Of a DNA stretch of 57,637 nt, positions 35,666 to 43,518 are shown piece after piece; within the stretch, counting starts at the first letter, position 1; each line of letters opens with the position of its first letter. The notes below the pieces were generated by a model, which did not search any database, was not told where the DNA came from, and saw only the letters and a list, made by a program, of their open reading frames with translations. The position numbers were made by a program, and so were the translations under genes. Where the stretch lies: the NCBI RefSeq assembly GCF_025630775.1, contig NZ_JAOSZE010000054.1, forward strand, positions 1-57,637, written 5' to 3'. The DNA comes from Actinoplanes sp. KI2. Its GTDB lineage: Bacteria > Actinomycetota > Actinomycetes > Mycobacteriales > Micromonosporaceae.

Positions 35666-36882
35666 CCGCTTGGGCTCACCTGGTGTCCGCGGGGGTGGCG
35701 CTCATCGGCCTCCTCCTGAAGATCCGAGATCTGCGCCGGAACCCCGGCAACCCCGCCCTCCGCGCGATCTGCATCACCCTGGCCGGCCTGTGCGGCGCCG
35801 TCCTGGCGGGGTGGGATCCGGTGGCCGGCACCATCGACAGCGTCTCGCACGTGCCCAACCTGGCGAAACTGCTGGAGCACTGCTTGGCGCTGACCGCGGC
35901 CGCCGCCACCCAGGCGCTCTTTCTCAACCTGGGTGACCCGAGCACCGCCGGGCGCCGCTCCCGATACCGGTGGTTGATCCTGGTCGGCGTCGTCGCCGTC
36001 ATGACCACGGCGTTCGCGCTCGGCGGTTTCCGAGTGGAGGCGCCCGAGACCTTCGTCACCTACTACGCCGGCAGCCCGTACCTCGCCCCGTACCTGCTCG
36101 CCTACCTCGCCTACCTCGCCCTCGCCATGGTGGACATCTTCCGCATGTCCTTCCGGTACGCCCGGCATGCCCCCGGCCGGCTGCTTCGGACCGGCATTCG
36201 GCTCCTCGCGACGGGCAGCATCATCGGGCTCGTCTACGTCGTCCACAAGGCCGCCTTCACCATCGCCCACCGCTTGGACGTCTCGCTCGCCTGGGACGAA
36301 GGCCTCGTCTCGCGGTTGCTCACGCTGGCGGGCATTGCGTTCGTCACCACCGGCCTGACCCTGCCGGCGCTCGGCGCGTTCGGATCCGACATCGTGCACT
36401 GGCCCGCCAGGCACCGCCTCCACCAGCATCTGTACGACCTCTGGGCGGCCGTGACCGACGCCGTCCCCGAGGTTGTCCTCTACCCGGCCGCCGACTCGGG
36501 TCGCCGGCGGCTGGTGCTGCGTGGCCTCCAGCACGCGCTCTACCGCCGAGTCATCGAGATCCACGACGGGTTGCTGCGGCTTCGGCCGTACGCCGACCCG
36601 GCGGACGTCGCCGCCGCCCGCGATCACGCCGCCGATCTCGACCTACCCGGAGCGGTTCGGGACGCCGTGCTCGACGCCGCCACGATCGCTTCCGCGATCC
36701 GCCGGCGCCCCACCCACAGCGCCATGCCTACCGACGACGTCACCGCGCCGGACGCGGCCCCGGGAGACTTCGACAGCGCCGCCGCGCACCTCGCCCGCGT
36801 CGCCGACGCCTTCACCGCTTCCCCAGTCATCGCGCGAATCCGCAACGGCGGCCTCGCCGCAGCCCGCGCCGAACCGACCTGA
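35662..36882 (+). CDS. MAB_1171c-type membrane protein with DUF6545
   Basis: The 406-residue protein has about seven membrane helices in residues 1-235 and a soluble C-terminal part (residues about 250-400; HRLHQHLYDLWAAVTDAVPE, ALYRRVIEIHDGLLRLRPY) typical of DUF6545. Such proteins are annotated as putative transporters near XRE/ImmA genes in actinobacteria; the real function is unknown. GTG at 35662, with GGAGG at suitable distance, is preferred over the GTG at 35656. Confidence 0.8.
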   Translation: MTAWAHLVSAGVALIGLLLKIRDLRRNPGNPALRAICITLAGLCGAVLAGWDPVAGTIDSVSHVPNLAKLLEHCLALTAAAATQALFLNLGDPSTAGRRSRYRWLILVGVVAVMTTAFALGGFRVEAPETFVTYYAGSPYLAPYLLAYLAYLALAMVDIFRMSFRYARHAPGRLLRTGIRLLATGSIIGLVYVVHKAAFTIAHRLDVSLAWDEGLVSRLLTLAGIAFVTTGLTLPALGAFGSDIVHWPARHRLHQHLYDLWAAVTDAVPEVVLYPAADSGRRRLVLRGLQHALYRRVIEIHDGLLRLRPYADPADVAAARDHAADLDLPGAVRDAVLDAATIASAIRRRPTHSAMPTDDVTAPDAAPGDFDSAAAHLARVADAFTASPVIARIRNGGLAAARAEPT

Positions 36883-36883
36883 G

Positions 36884-36979
36884 ATGCCGACCGGAGAAAA
36901 GCTCACCGTGCCGACCGGAGAAAAGCTCACCGTGCCGACCCCTGACAAGCTCACCGTGCCGACCTCTGACAGGACCGCG
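36884..36979 (+). repeat. 24-bp tandem repeat, four copies, each beginning with a start codon
   Basis: Units at 36884, 36908, 36932 and 36956 begin ATG or GTG then CCGACC. The first two differ only in the first base; the third and fourth drift. They encode the first 32 residues of the PAP2-like protein as eight-residue units (PTGEKLTV-like). The first two units contain GGAGAAAA upstream of the next in-frame GTG. Confidence 0.9.
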
Positions 36980-37567
36980 TCGTGGCGCCTGGCGAAGATC
37001 ATTACCGACGTGCTCTCCCCCGCGGTCCTCGTCGCCGGTCTCCTGCTGGCCGTCGCCTGGCACGCCGCACGGACGCCCTCGCAGGCCATCGTGATGGGAT
37101 CGCTGGCGGCGTCGGCGGCCAGCATCATCCCGATCAGCTACATCGTGCGCGGGGTCCGTCAGGGCCGGTGGACCAACCACCACGTCACCGTTCGCGAACA
37201 GCGCAGGCTCCCGCTGCTGGTCTGCCTGGTGTCCACGCTCGTCGGCACCCTTCTCCTTTACGCCGTGCACGCACCCCGTGAGTTGGTCGCCCTGATCGCG
37301 TCGATGGTCGCCAGCCTGGCCGTCGCCTGGCCGATCACGATGCTCCTGCGCTGGAAGGTTTCCGTGCACGCCCTGGTCGCCGCCGGAGCGGCCGGAGCGC
37401 TCGCCGTGGTCTTCACCCCGGTGGTGCTGATCGCGATGGTGCCGATCGCCGCCGCCGTGTGCTGGTCGCGAGTCCGGCTCAACGATCACTCCACCGGACA
37501 GGTGGCCGTCGGCGCCGTGATCGGCCTCGCCGCGACCGTTGGTCTCTTCCCCGCCTTGCTGGGCTGA
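36884..37567 (+). CDS. PAP2-like membrane protein with N-terminal repeats
   Basis: The 227-residue protein begins with an eight-residue repeat region (residues 1-32) and then has about six membrane helices. The C-terminal SRVRLNDHSTGQVAVGAVIG resembles PAP2 phosphatase motif 3 (SR-x5-H), but the usual Asp is Gln, and motif 1 (K-x6-RP) is not evident; WKVSVHAL may correspond to motif 2. It may be a degenerate or non-catalytic relative. Its ATG stands one base after the preceding stop (TGAGATG), so it belongs to the XRE/ImmA operon. Confidence 0.7.
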   Translation: MPTGEKLTVPTGEKLTVPTPDKLTVPTSDRTASWRLAKIITDVLSPAVLVAGLLLAVAWHAARTPSQAIVMGSLAASAASIIPISYIVRGVRQGRWTNHHVTVREQRRLPLLVCLVSTLVGTLLLYAVHAPRELVALIASMVASLAVAWPITMLLRWKVSVHALVAAGAAGALAVVFTPVVLIAMVPIAAAVCWSRVRLNDHSTGQVAVGAVIGLAATVGLFPALLG

Positions 37568-37589
37568 CCCGTCCTCGCGGCGCCGCCTC

Positions 37590-37750
37590 CTACTCGACGG
37601 ACTGGGCCAGCCGGCTGGTGACCGCTCCCCAGCCCTCGGCGAAGCCGAGTTCCTCGTGCCGCGCGCGGCAGGCGGGATCGCCGTGCCGTACGAGAATCCG
37701 GTAGTCGGTGCCGGCCGTACACCATCCGTGCATCGTCGTTGTTAACTGAC
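37590..37750 (-). pseudogene. SRPBCC/AHSA1-like protein, C-terminal remnant
   Basis: The last 45-50 residues (TDYRILVRHGDPACRARHEE and GFAEGWGAVTSRLAQ) match the end of SRPBCC (Aha1 C-terminal-like) ligand-binding proteins, which have 140-160 residues. Upstream, the open frame continues only to about 37778 with unrelated sequence. It is a 5'-truncated remnant beside the promoter region of the biosynthetic operon. Confidence 0.6.
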
Positions 37751-37842
37751 CGGCTCCGATTGGAGTGATCATTGTCAATCAAACTATGACGGTCGGTCCA
37801 CCTAGGATCGGGGATTAGCGCGACTCCCAGAAGGGACACTCG
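37751..37842 (+). promoter_or_regulatory. Promoter region of the AfsA-type biosynthetic operon
   Basis: AT-richer stretch with TTGTCA (37772-37777) and TAGGAT (37803-37808); their spacing (25) is too long for a standard pair, so neither is certain. GACGGTCGGTC at 37789-37799 could be part of a TetR-type operator but has no clear inverted partner. Confidence 0.35.
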
Positions 37843-38709
37843 GTGGACACGGCTTCGATGACCATGGATCGACTACGGACGACCGGCCCGCCCTCGCCCG
37901 GCCGGAACACCATCGTCCGGACGGCCCGCCTGCGCGTCGACCAGAGCAATCCGTTCTACTTCGATCACCCGCTCGACCATGTGCCCGGCATGCTGCTCGT
38001 CTGCGGCGCCGCCGAGCTGGCCCGCACCGGCACCGACGACGCGTACGACGGCCGGGTCCGGGGCGCCATGACCTTCCGGAACATCTGCGAACTCGGTCCG
38101 GCGCCCACGCTGCGGCTCGCCGGCGGCGCCGAGGGAGGAACCGTCCAGGTCACCCAGAACGCGGTGACCGTCGCCGACGGCTGGTTCGAGCTCTCCGGCA
38201 CGGCCGAGGTGCCCGGGCGCGACTGCCGGGTCGAGCCGAGCCGGTCGGTGCCGGCGAGCGCGGCCCTGGTGCACCGGGCCCGCGACGAGAACATCATGAT
38301 CGGCGAACCCTGGTCGAGCGACGGGCACGTCAACGCCCTGGTGCTGCCGCCGCCGCGGGAGCACCGCCTCGCCGGGCACCGACCCGGCACCCACGCGGTC
38401 GAGTACCTGGTCGAGGCCGGCCGGCAGTTCTCGACCTGGCTCCCGCACCGCATCGCCGGCTGGCCGCTGGAGGCCTGCATGCTCTGGATCGGGGTGACCG
38501 CGGACCTGCCCGTCCGGCTGCCGCGCGCGCTCGCGGTGGCGTTGCGCTGGCGGGAAGCGCCGATCACGCGCGCAAAGGCCAAGTTCCACCTCGATCTGGT
38601 GCCCGCCGACGGCCGCGGCCCGGCGCTCGGATCGCTGCGATACGCCAGCAAGATGCTCAGCCCGGCCGAATATGCCCGGTTCCGGGAGAACAGGAGGACC
38701 GCCGCATGA
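37843..38709 (+). CDS. AfsA-related hotdog-domain protein
   Basis: The 288-residue protein has two AfsA-type hotdog repeats: the first (about residues 25-130) with FYFDHPLDHVPGMLLVCGA, the second (about 145-285) with LVHRARDENIMIGEPW. AfsA enzymes condense beta-ketoacyl thioesters with dihydroxyacetone phosphate to make gamma-butyrolactone signals; related proteins in other clusters act on other acyl chains. The GTG start follows GAAGGGA. It heads a seven-gene coupled operon, and its stop overlaps the next start. The acyl donor and acceptor are unknown. Confidence 0.82.
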   Translation: MDTASMTMDRLRTTGPPSPGRNTIVRTARLRVDQSNPFYFDHPLDHVPGMLLVCGAAELARTGTDDAYDGRVRGAMTFRNICELGPAPTLRLAGGAEGGTVQVTQNAVTVADGWFELSGTAEVPGRDCRVEPSRSVPASAALVHRARDENIMIGEPWSSDGHVNALVLPPPREHRLAGHRPGTHAVEYLVEAGRQFSTWLPHRIAGWPLEACMLWIGVTADLPVRLPRALAVALRWREAPITRAKAKFHLDLVPADGRGPALGSLRYASKMLSPAEYARFRENRRTAA

Positions 38710-39347
38710 ACGAGCGCGTTGTCGTCGCCGGCCTGCGTGCGCTGTTGCCGATCACGGTAGCGCTGTTCGTCGTCGCGATCGTTGCCCATGCCGCCGAGGC
38801 GAACCGGCCGCCACATCTGGTCGCCGCGCTGCTCTGCGGCGTATATCTGCTGTGGATCGTCGTCGAGGGCCGGATCACCGTGCGTCATCCGGCGCAGGCG
38901 TCCGCCGAGAACAACACCTTGCTGCCGTACGCGCTGAGCCGGGCCGGCGTCGGCGTGTCGGCCGCGCTGTGGCCGCTGCGGTGGGACCGGTTGTCGGTGT
39001 GGATGGTCGCGCCGATCGCGCTGTTCCTCGGCGCCGTGGCGCTGCGGCTGGTGGCCATCAGGACGCTGGGCCGGTTCTACTCGCACCACGTCGTCCGCTA
39101 CTCGGACCACTCGATCGTGACCACCGGGCCGTACCGGTGGGTGCGGCATCCGGCGTACACCGGAATGCTGTTGGCCAACGCCGGCTTCGTGGCCTACTTC
39201 GTCAACCCGCTCAGCTGCCTGCTGCTGGTGGCGCTGTGCGCGGTGGTGATCTGGCGGATCGGCGTCGAGGAACGGGTGCTGCTGGACGTTCCCGGCTACG
39301 GCGCCTACGCCCGCGGACGCGCGCGTCTGCTGCCGGGAGTGTGGTAG
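38706..39347 (+). CDS. Isoprenylcysteine methyltransferase-like membrane protein
   Basis: The 213-residue protein has about five membrane helices and the ICMT/PEMT core TTGPYRWVRHPAYTGMLL plus EERVLLDVPGYGAYARG, the SAM-binding C-terminal signature of membrane methyltransferases. In bacteria such enzymes methylate carboxylates or other groups on lipophilic substrates. Its neighbours (prenyltransferase, P450, ketosynthase) suggest that it methylates a lipid-like intermediate. ATG overlaps the AfsA-like stop (ATGA). Confidence 0.82.
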   Translation: MNERVVVAGLRALLPITVALFVVAIVAHAAEANRPPHLVAALLCGVYLLWIVVEGRITVRHPAQASAENNTLLPYALSRAGVGVSAALWPLRWDRLSVWMVAPIALFLGAVALRLVAIRTLGRFYSHHVVRYSDHSIVTTGPYRWVRHPAYTGMLLANAGFVAYFVNPLSCLLLVALCAVVIWRIGVEERVLLDVPGYGAYARGRARLLPGVW

Positions 39348-39350
39348 GCC

Positions 39351-42038
39351 ATGCAGCTCGTTCTCGACGGACCCGGACTGGCCGACCCGACCCTCGTGGG
39401 GCACAAGTTCGCCCGGCAGGACCGGATGCGCCGGGCCGGACTGCCGGTACCCCGCTTCTACTGCCTGACCGGGCAGGCGTTCGCGGACGGGACGCCGGCC
39501 GGCACGCCGTTTCCCGGTCCGCATGCCGACACCGGGGAGCTCGTCGCCTGGGCGAGCGCCAACCGCGATCGCATCCGCGGCGGCGCCGTACCCGTCGCGC
39601 TCGCCGATCAGGTGCTGACCGCGTTCGACGCGCTGGCCGGGGCGGACGGCCTCGTCGCCGTCCGGGCGTGTGTGGTCGCGACCGCCGACGGGGCCGGCGA
39701 GGACGGCGCCGACGACCCGTTCGCCGGCCTGTCCGACAGCTACCTGTACGTGCGCCGCGACGCCGTGCCGGCCCGCATCGTGGACTGCTGGGCCTCCGCG
39801 TACAACCCCGAGGCGGTCCTCTACCGGGTGCGGCGCGGCCTCGACCCGGCCACCGCCCGGGTCGCGGTCGGCGTGCAGCGCATGGTGCTGGGCACCCGGT
39901 CGTTCGTCGCCTTCACCCGCGACCCGCGCACCGGCGCCGATCGCCGGGTGATCGCCGCCGCGCACGGTATCGGCGAGGGAATCGTGCAGGAGAAGGCCGA
40001 CATCGACCACTTCTTCGTGGACGGCGCGACCGGGGCGATCGAGGTCGACGCCGGGACCAAGGCCACGATGGTCGGCCTGGACCCGGAGCGACCCGGTGCC
40101 GGGCCGGTCCCGCTGCCGGTGCCCGCGGACCGGGCGCAGGAGCCGGTGCTCAGCACCGCGGAGGTGCGCGAGGTGTGCACGCTGGCCGGCACCGTGGCGG
40201 AGCTCTTCGGCGGACCGCAGGACATCGAGGGGACCATCACCGCGGACGGGACGATCCACCTCGTCCAGGCCAGGCCCGCGGTCCTGGAGCAGCGGCCGGA
40301 CGGACCGGAGGTGCCCTGGACCAATCACAACCTCACCGAGAGCTTCCCCGGCCTGACCAGCACGCTGACCTACTCGCAGGCGTGCGTCTTCTACCGGATG
40401 GGTTTCACCGACTTCTACCGCCGGATGGGTGTGAGCGAGCGGTCGTTGCGCAGCAACCGGCACCACCTGAGCCGGATGATCGGCCACCTGAACGGCCAGG
40501 TGTATTACCGGCTGGACGCGTGGTTCGCTTTGCACGGCCGGATTCCCGGGTTCGACCTGATGCGTCCGCTGTGGGAACGCTCGCTCGGGCTCACCGAACG
40601 CACCGGCATGCCCCGCGAGCGCACCGGGCGGCCGTGGCTGCGCGTGCTCCGCTCGGCGCCGCGCCTCGCCTGGCTGCTTGCCCGGCAGCCGGCCGAAACC
40701 CGGTCGTTCCTGCGGTGGTGGGACGCGTATGTCGCCGACTCGGCGTCGCTCGACGGCTGCTCGGCGGACGAGTTGATCGTCCGGTACCGGCACATGTGGG
40801 CCGAGGCCGAGCGGCGGTGGGGCACCACGATGGTGAACAGCTACTTCGGCCTGGCCGTGCTGGCGCTGGCCACGGTGCTGCTGACCCGCTGGACCAGCGA
40901 CGGCGCGGCGCTGCTGCCCCCGCTCGTGTCCGGTGGCAGACCCAACCGGACGCTCGAGTCGGTGCGCTCGGCGATCGCGCTCGCGGAGCTGGCCGGCGGG
41001 CAGCCGGCGCTCCGCCGGGCGGTGCTGGAGCAGCCCGAACGGGAGGTCTGGGACGACATCGTGGCCGGCCGGTACGGCGCCGGGGTCGCCGCGGCCTTCG
41101 CCCGGCACCTGGCCCGCTTCGAGGACCGCGCGCTGCACGACCTGAAGCTGGAGGTGGTCACGCCCCGCCAGCAACCCTGGATGATCCTCGCCACCCTGCG
41201 CCCGTTCGTCGAACAGGGACTGACCGTGGCCGGCAGCGTCGCCGACGAGCGGCGTGCCTCGGCGCAGGCGCGGCGCACGTTGCGCGAGAGCTGCCCGAAC
41301 CCGGCGCGACGGGCCGTCCTCGGCCTCCTCGTCGCGTCCCTGCGGTTCTTCGTGAAGGCCCGGGAGGACACCCGGTTCTGCCGCAGCCAGCTGTACGGGA
41401 TCTCCCGCGACGTGCTCTGGCGCCTGGCCGACCGGCTGGTCGCCGCCGGGTTGCTGGACGAGGTCGGCGACGTGGCACACCTGCGGGTGGAGGAGGTGCT
41501 CGGCGCCTTCGACGGCACCCTGCCCGACGCCGGCCTGCGTGAGCTGGCGCTGCGCCGCAAGGCCGAGCTGGCCGCGGCGGCGGACGAGCCGAGGCTGCCC
41601 GCCTACTTCACCACGCCGGCGGGGGTGCCAGTCGGCATCGCGCTGGCGGCACGCCGCGAGGACGCCCCGCCCGCGACGATCGCGACCGACGGCGTCCTGC
41701 GCGGGCTGGCCTCGAGCAACGGCCGGGTCCGTGGCCGGGCCCGGGTCGTACGCGATGCCGCGGTGCCGCCACAGTCCTGCGCCGACCGGATCCTGGTCGC
41801 CAGGGAGACCGACCCGGGCTGGTTGCCGCTGATGATGGTCGCCAAGGGCATGGTCGTCGAACGCGGCAGCCTGGTGTCACACACCGCGATCACCGGGCGG
41901 TTGCTGGGCATCCCCACCGTCGTCGCGGTCGCCGGCGCGGGCACCGTGATCGCGGACGGCGCGCCCCTGGAGATCGACGGCGGTACCGGGACGGTCCGCC
42001 TGCTGTCCGAGGCCGAGTTCGAAGCAGCCGTGGAGTAG
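39351..42038 (+). CDS. Rifampin-phosphotransferase-like dikinase (PEP synthase family)
   Basis: The 895-residue protein has an N-terminal ATP-grasp domain (about 1-320; KFARQDRMRRAGLPVPRFY, GIGEGIVQEKADIDHFFVDG, DIEGTITADGTIHLVQARP), a helical central domain (about 325-780; NHNLTESFPGLTSTLTYSQA) and a C-terminal swivelling domain with the phospho-accepting His844 (RGSLVSHTAITGRLLGIPTV). This is the three-part plan of PEP synthase and rifampin phosphotransferase, which split ATP and phosphorylate pyruvate or a small molecule. It lacks the PEP/pyruvate-binding barrel, so a small-molecule substrate made by the operon is likely. It could also be a resistance enzyme. Confidence 0.82.
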   Translation: MQLVLDGPGLADPTLVGHKFARQDRMRRAGLPVPRFYCLTGQAFADGTPAGTPFPGPHADTGELVAWASANRDRIRGGAVPVALADQVLTAFDALAGADGLVAVRACVVATADGAGEDGADDPFAGLSDSYLYVRRDAVPARIVDCWASAYNPEAVLYRVRRGLDPATARVAVGVQRMVLGTRSFVAFTRDPRTGADRRVIAAAHGIGEGIVQEKADIDHFFVDGATGAIEVDAGTKATMVGLDPERPGAGPVPLPVPADRAQEPVLSTAEVREVCTLAGTVAELFGGPQDIEGTITADGTIHLVQARPAVLEQRPDGPEVPWTNHNLTESFPGLTSTLTYSQACVFYRMGFTDFYRRMGVSERSLRSNRHHLSRMIGHLNGQVYYRLDAWFALHGRIPGFDLMRPLWERSLGLTERTGMPRERTGRPWLRVLRSAPRLAWLLARQPAETRSFLRWWDAYVADSASLDGCSADELIVRYRHMWAEAERRWGTTMVNSYFGLAVLALATVLLTRWTSDGAALLPPLVSGGRPNRTLESVRSAIALAELAGGQPALRRAVLEQPEREVWDDIVAGRYGAGVAAAFARHLARFEDRALHDLKLEVVTPRQQPWMILATLRPFVEQGLTVAGSVADERRASAQARRTLRESCPNPARRAVLGLLVASLRFFVKAREDTRFCRSQLYGISRDVLWRLADRLVAAGLLDEVGDVAHLRVEEVLGAFDGTLPDAGLRELALRRKAELAAAADEPRLPAYFTTPAGVPVGIALAARREDAPPATIATDGVLRGLASSNGRVRGRARVVRDAAVPPQSCADRILVARETDPGWLPLMMVAKGMVVERGSLVSHTAITGRLLGIPTVVAVAGAGTVIADGAPLEIDGGTGTVRLLSEAEFEAAVE

Positions 42039-42040
42039 CC

Positions 42041-43126
42041 GTGCGGATGGAGAACCTGTACCTGGCCGGACTGGGCAGCTACGTCCCGGAACCCTTCCCG
42101 GCGCACCGGGCGGTCGCCGAGGGCCGGTACGACGAGCAGGACTGGAAGAACAGCGGCTGGAGCGGCGCGGCGGTGGCCGGCAACATCTCGGCACCCGAGA
42201 TGGCGGTCATCGCGGCGAACCAGGCGCTGGCCCGTTCGGGCCACGCCCGGGACGACATCGCCCTGCTGATCCACGCCTCGGTCGGCGACCAGGGCCCGGA
42301 CGGCTGGTCGCCGCACCACTACATCCTGCGGCACACCGTCGGCGGCACGATCCCGGCCATGGAGGTCCGGCAGGGCTGCAACGGCGTGCTGGCGAGCATG
42401 GAACTGGCGCACGGCTACCTGACCGGAGGTCCGGGGCGGGTCGCCGCGCTCGTCACCGGGGCGGACAACTTCGGTGTCGCGCGGTTCGACCGGTGGCGCT
42501 ACGCGTCCGGGACGAACACCAACCGCGGCTCGATCATCGGCGACGCCGCGAGCGCCGTCGTGCTGTCCCGCCGGGACGGATTCGCCCGGGTCAAGGCGAT
42601 GAACTCCGCGTCGTTGCCCGAACTGGAGCAGATGAACCGCCCGGACGGGCCGCTGTTCCCACCGGCGCTCACCTTCGATCGGCCGGTGGACGTGGCCGGC
42701 CGGCTGACCGGCTTCGCCCGGCGCTTCCCGGAGGCGGCGGCCGCGGCCAAGAAGTCGCTGACCGACGCCCGCACGGAACTCGCCCTGCGCACCATCGCCG
42801 ACGCCGGCATCAGCCCCGCGGACGTCGCCCGCAGCACCCACGTGTTCTCCGGGGGCGAGGGGTACATCCGCAGCGTCCTGCGGCCGATCGGCATCGACCC
42901 GTCCCGGGGCATGCTCGAGCTCGGGCGCAGCCTGGGCCATCTGACCGTCAGCGATCACCTGGTGGCCCTGACCCATCTCGTGGCCTCGCACCAGGTCGGA
43001 CCGGGCGATCACGTCCTCATGATCAGCAACGGGGTGGGTGTCTCCCTCGCGTCCGCCGTCGTCGAGGTCATCGCCCGGCCCGCCTGGGCCACCGGAGCGC
43101 CCGAAAAGCTCAAGGAGACGCTATGA
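42041..43126 (+). CDS. Ketoacyl-ACP synthase III-like condensing enzyme
   Basis: The 361-residue thiolase-fold protein has the nucleophile Cys113 (VRQGCNGVLASMELA) at the FabH position. By hand alignment, the FabH His and Asn positions read SGGEGY and GHLTVSD, so the usual His (PHQAN) and Asn (GNTSAA) are replaced. Such relatives often act as acyltransferases or esterifying enzymes rather than decarboxylating condensing enzymes. The GTG at 42041 or ATG at 42047 may start it. It probably makes or transfers the acyl unit for the AfsA-like enzyme. Confidence 0.85.
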   Translation: MRMENLYLAGLGSYVPEPFPAHRAVAEGRYDEQDWKNSGWSGAAVAGNISAPEMAVIAANQALARSGHARDDIALLIHASVGDQGPDGWSPHHYILRHTVGGTIPAMEVRQGCNGVLASMELAHGYLTGGPGRVAALVTGADNFGVARFDRWRYASGTNTNRGSIIGDAASAVVLSRRDGFARVKAMNSASLPELEQMNRPDGPLFPPALTFDRPVDVAGRLTGFARRFPEAAAAAKKSLTDARTELALRTIADAGISPADVARSTHVFSGGEGYIRSVLRPIGIDPSRGMLELGRSLGHLTVSDHLVALTHLVASHQVGPGDHVLMISNGVGVSLASAVVEVIARPAWATGAPEKLKETL

Positions 43127-43518
43127 ACGTCAGTCGATGGATCGACGACCTCGAAGCCGGCTGGCGTGACCGCGATCCCGCGGCGATCGCCGCGCTCTTC
43201 ACCGAGCAGGCCTCGTACCATCAGGGGCCGTTCGGGCCGCCGCACGTCGGCCAGGAGGCGATCGCCGCGCACTGGGCGGCGACGCTGTCGCGGCAGAAGG
43301 ACCCGGTCGTCTGGTTCGGCGCCCCGGTCGGCGGCGCCGACCGGGCCTGCGTCGAGTGGTGGTGCATCCTGCACGACCCCGCCACCGGTACGCCCCGAAC
43401 CGCCGCGGGCTGTCTGGTGCTGCGGTTCGCGGACGACGGCCGCTGCGCCGAGTTCCGCGAGTACTGGCACGGAGCCCAGGAGATCGCGTCGACGCCGGCC
43501 GCGGGGTGGATCCGGTGA
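43123..43518 (+). CDS. SnoaL-like/NTF2-fold protein
   Basis: The 131-residue protein has the NTF2-like alpha-plus-beta cone pattern: WIDDLEAGWRDRDPAAIAAL, then FTEQASYHQGPFGPP, FADDGRCAEFREYWHGA. The family includes small-molecule cyclases, hydrolases, isomerases and dehydratases in natural-product pathways. It is coupled to the condensing enzyme by ATGA and to the P450 by GTGA overlap, so it likely shapes a pathway intermediate. Specific chemistry is not predictable. Confidence 0.8.
   Translation: MNVSRWIDDLEAGWRDRDPAAIAALFTEQASYHQGPFGPPHVGQEAIAAHWAATLSRQKDPVVWFGAPVGGADRACVEWWCILHDPATGTPRTAAGCLVLRFADDGRCAEFREYWHGAQEIASTPAAGWIR

Noticed and set aside
37772..37808. TTGTCA and TAGGAT as a sigma-70-type promoter of the AfsA-like operon
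   Set aside because: The spacing is 25 bases, too long for a normal promoter; kept only as a weak regional note.
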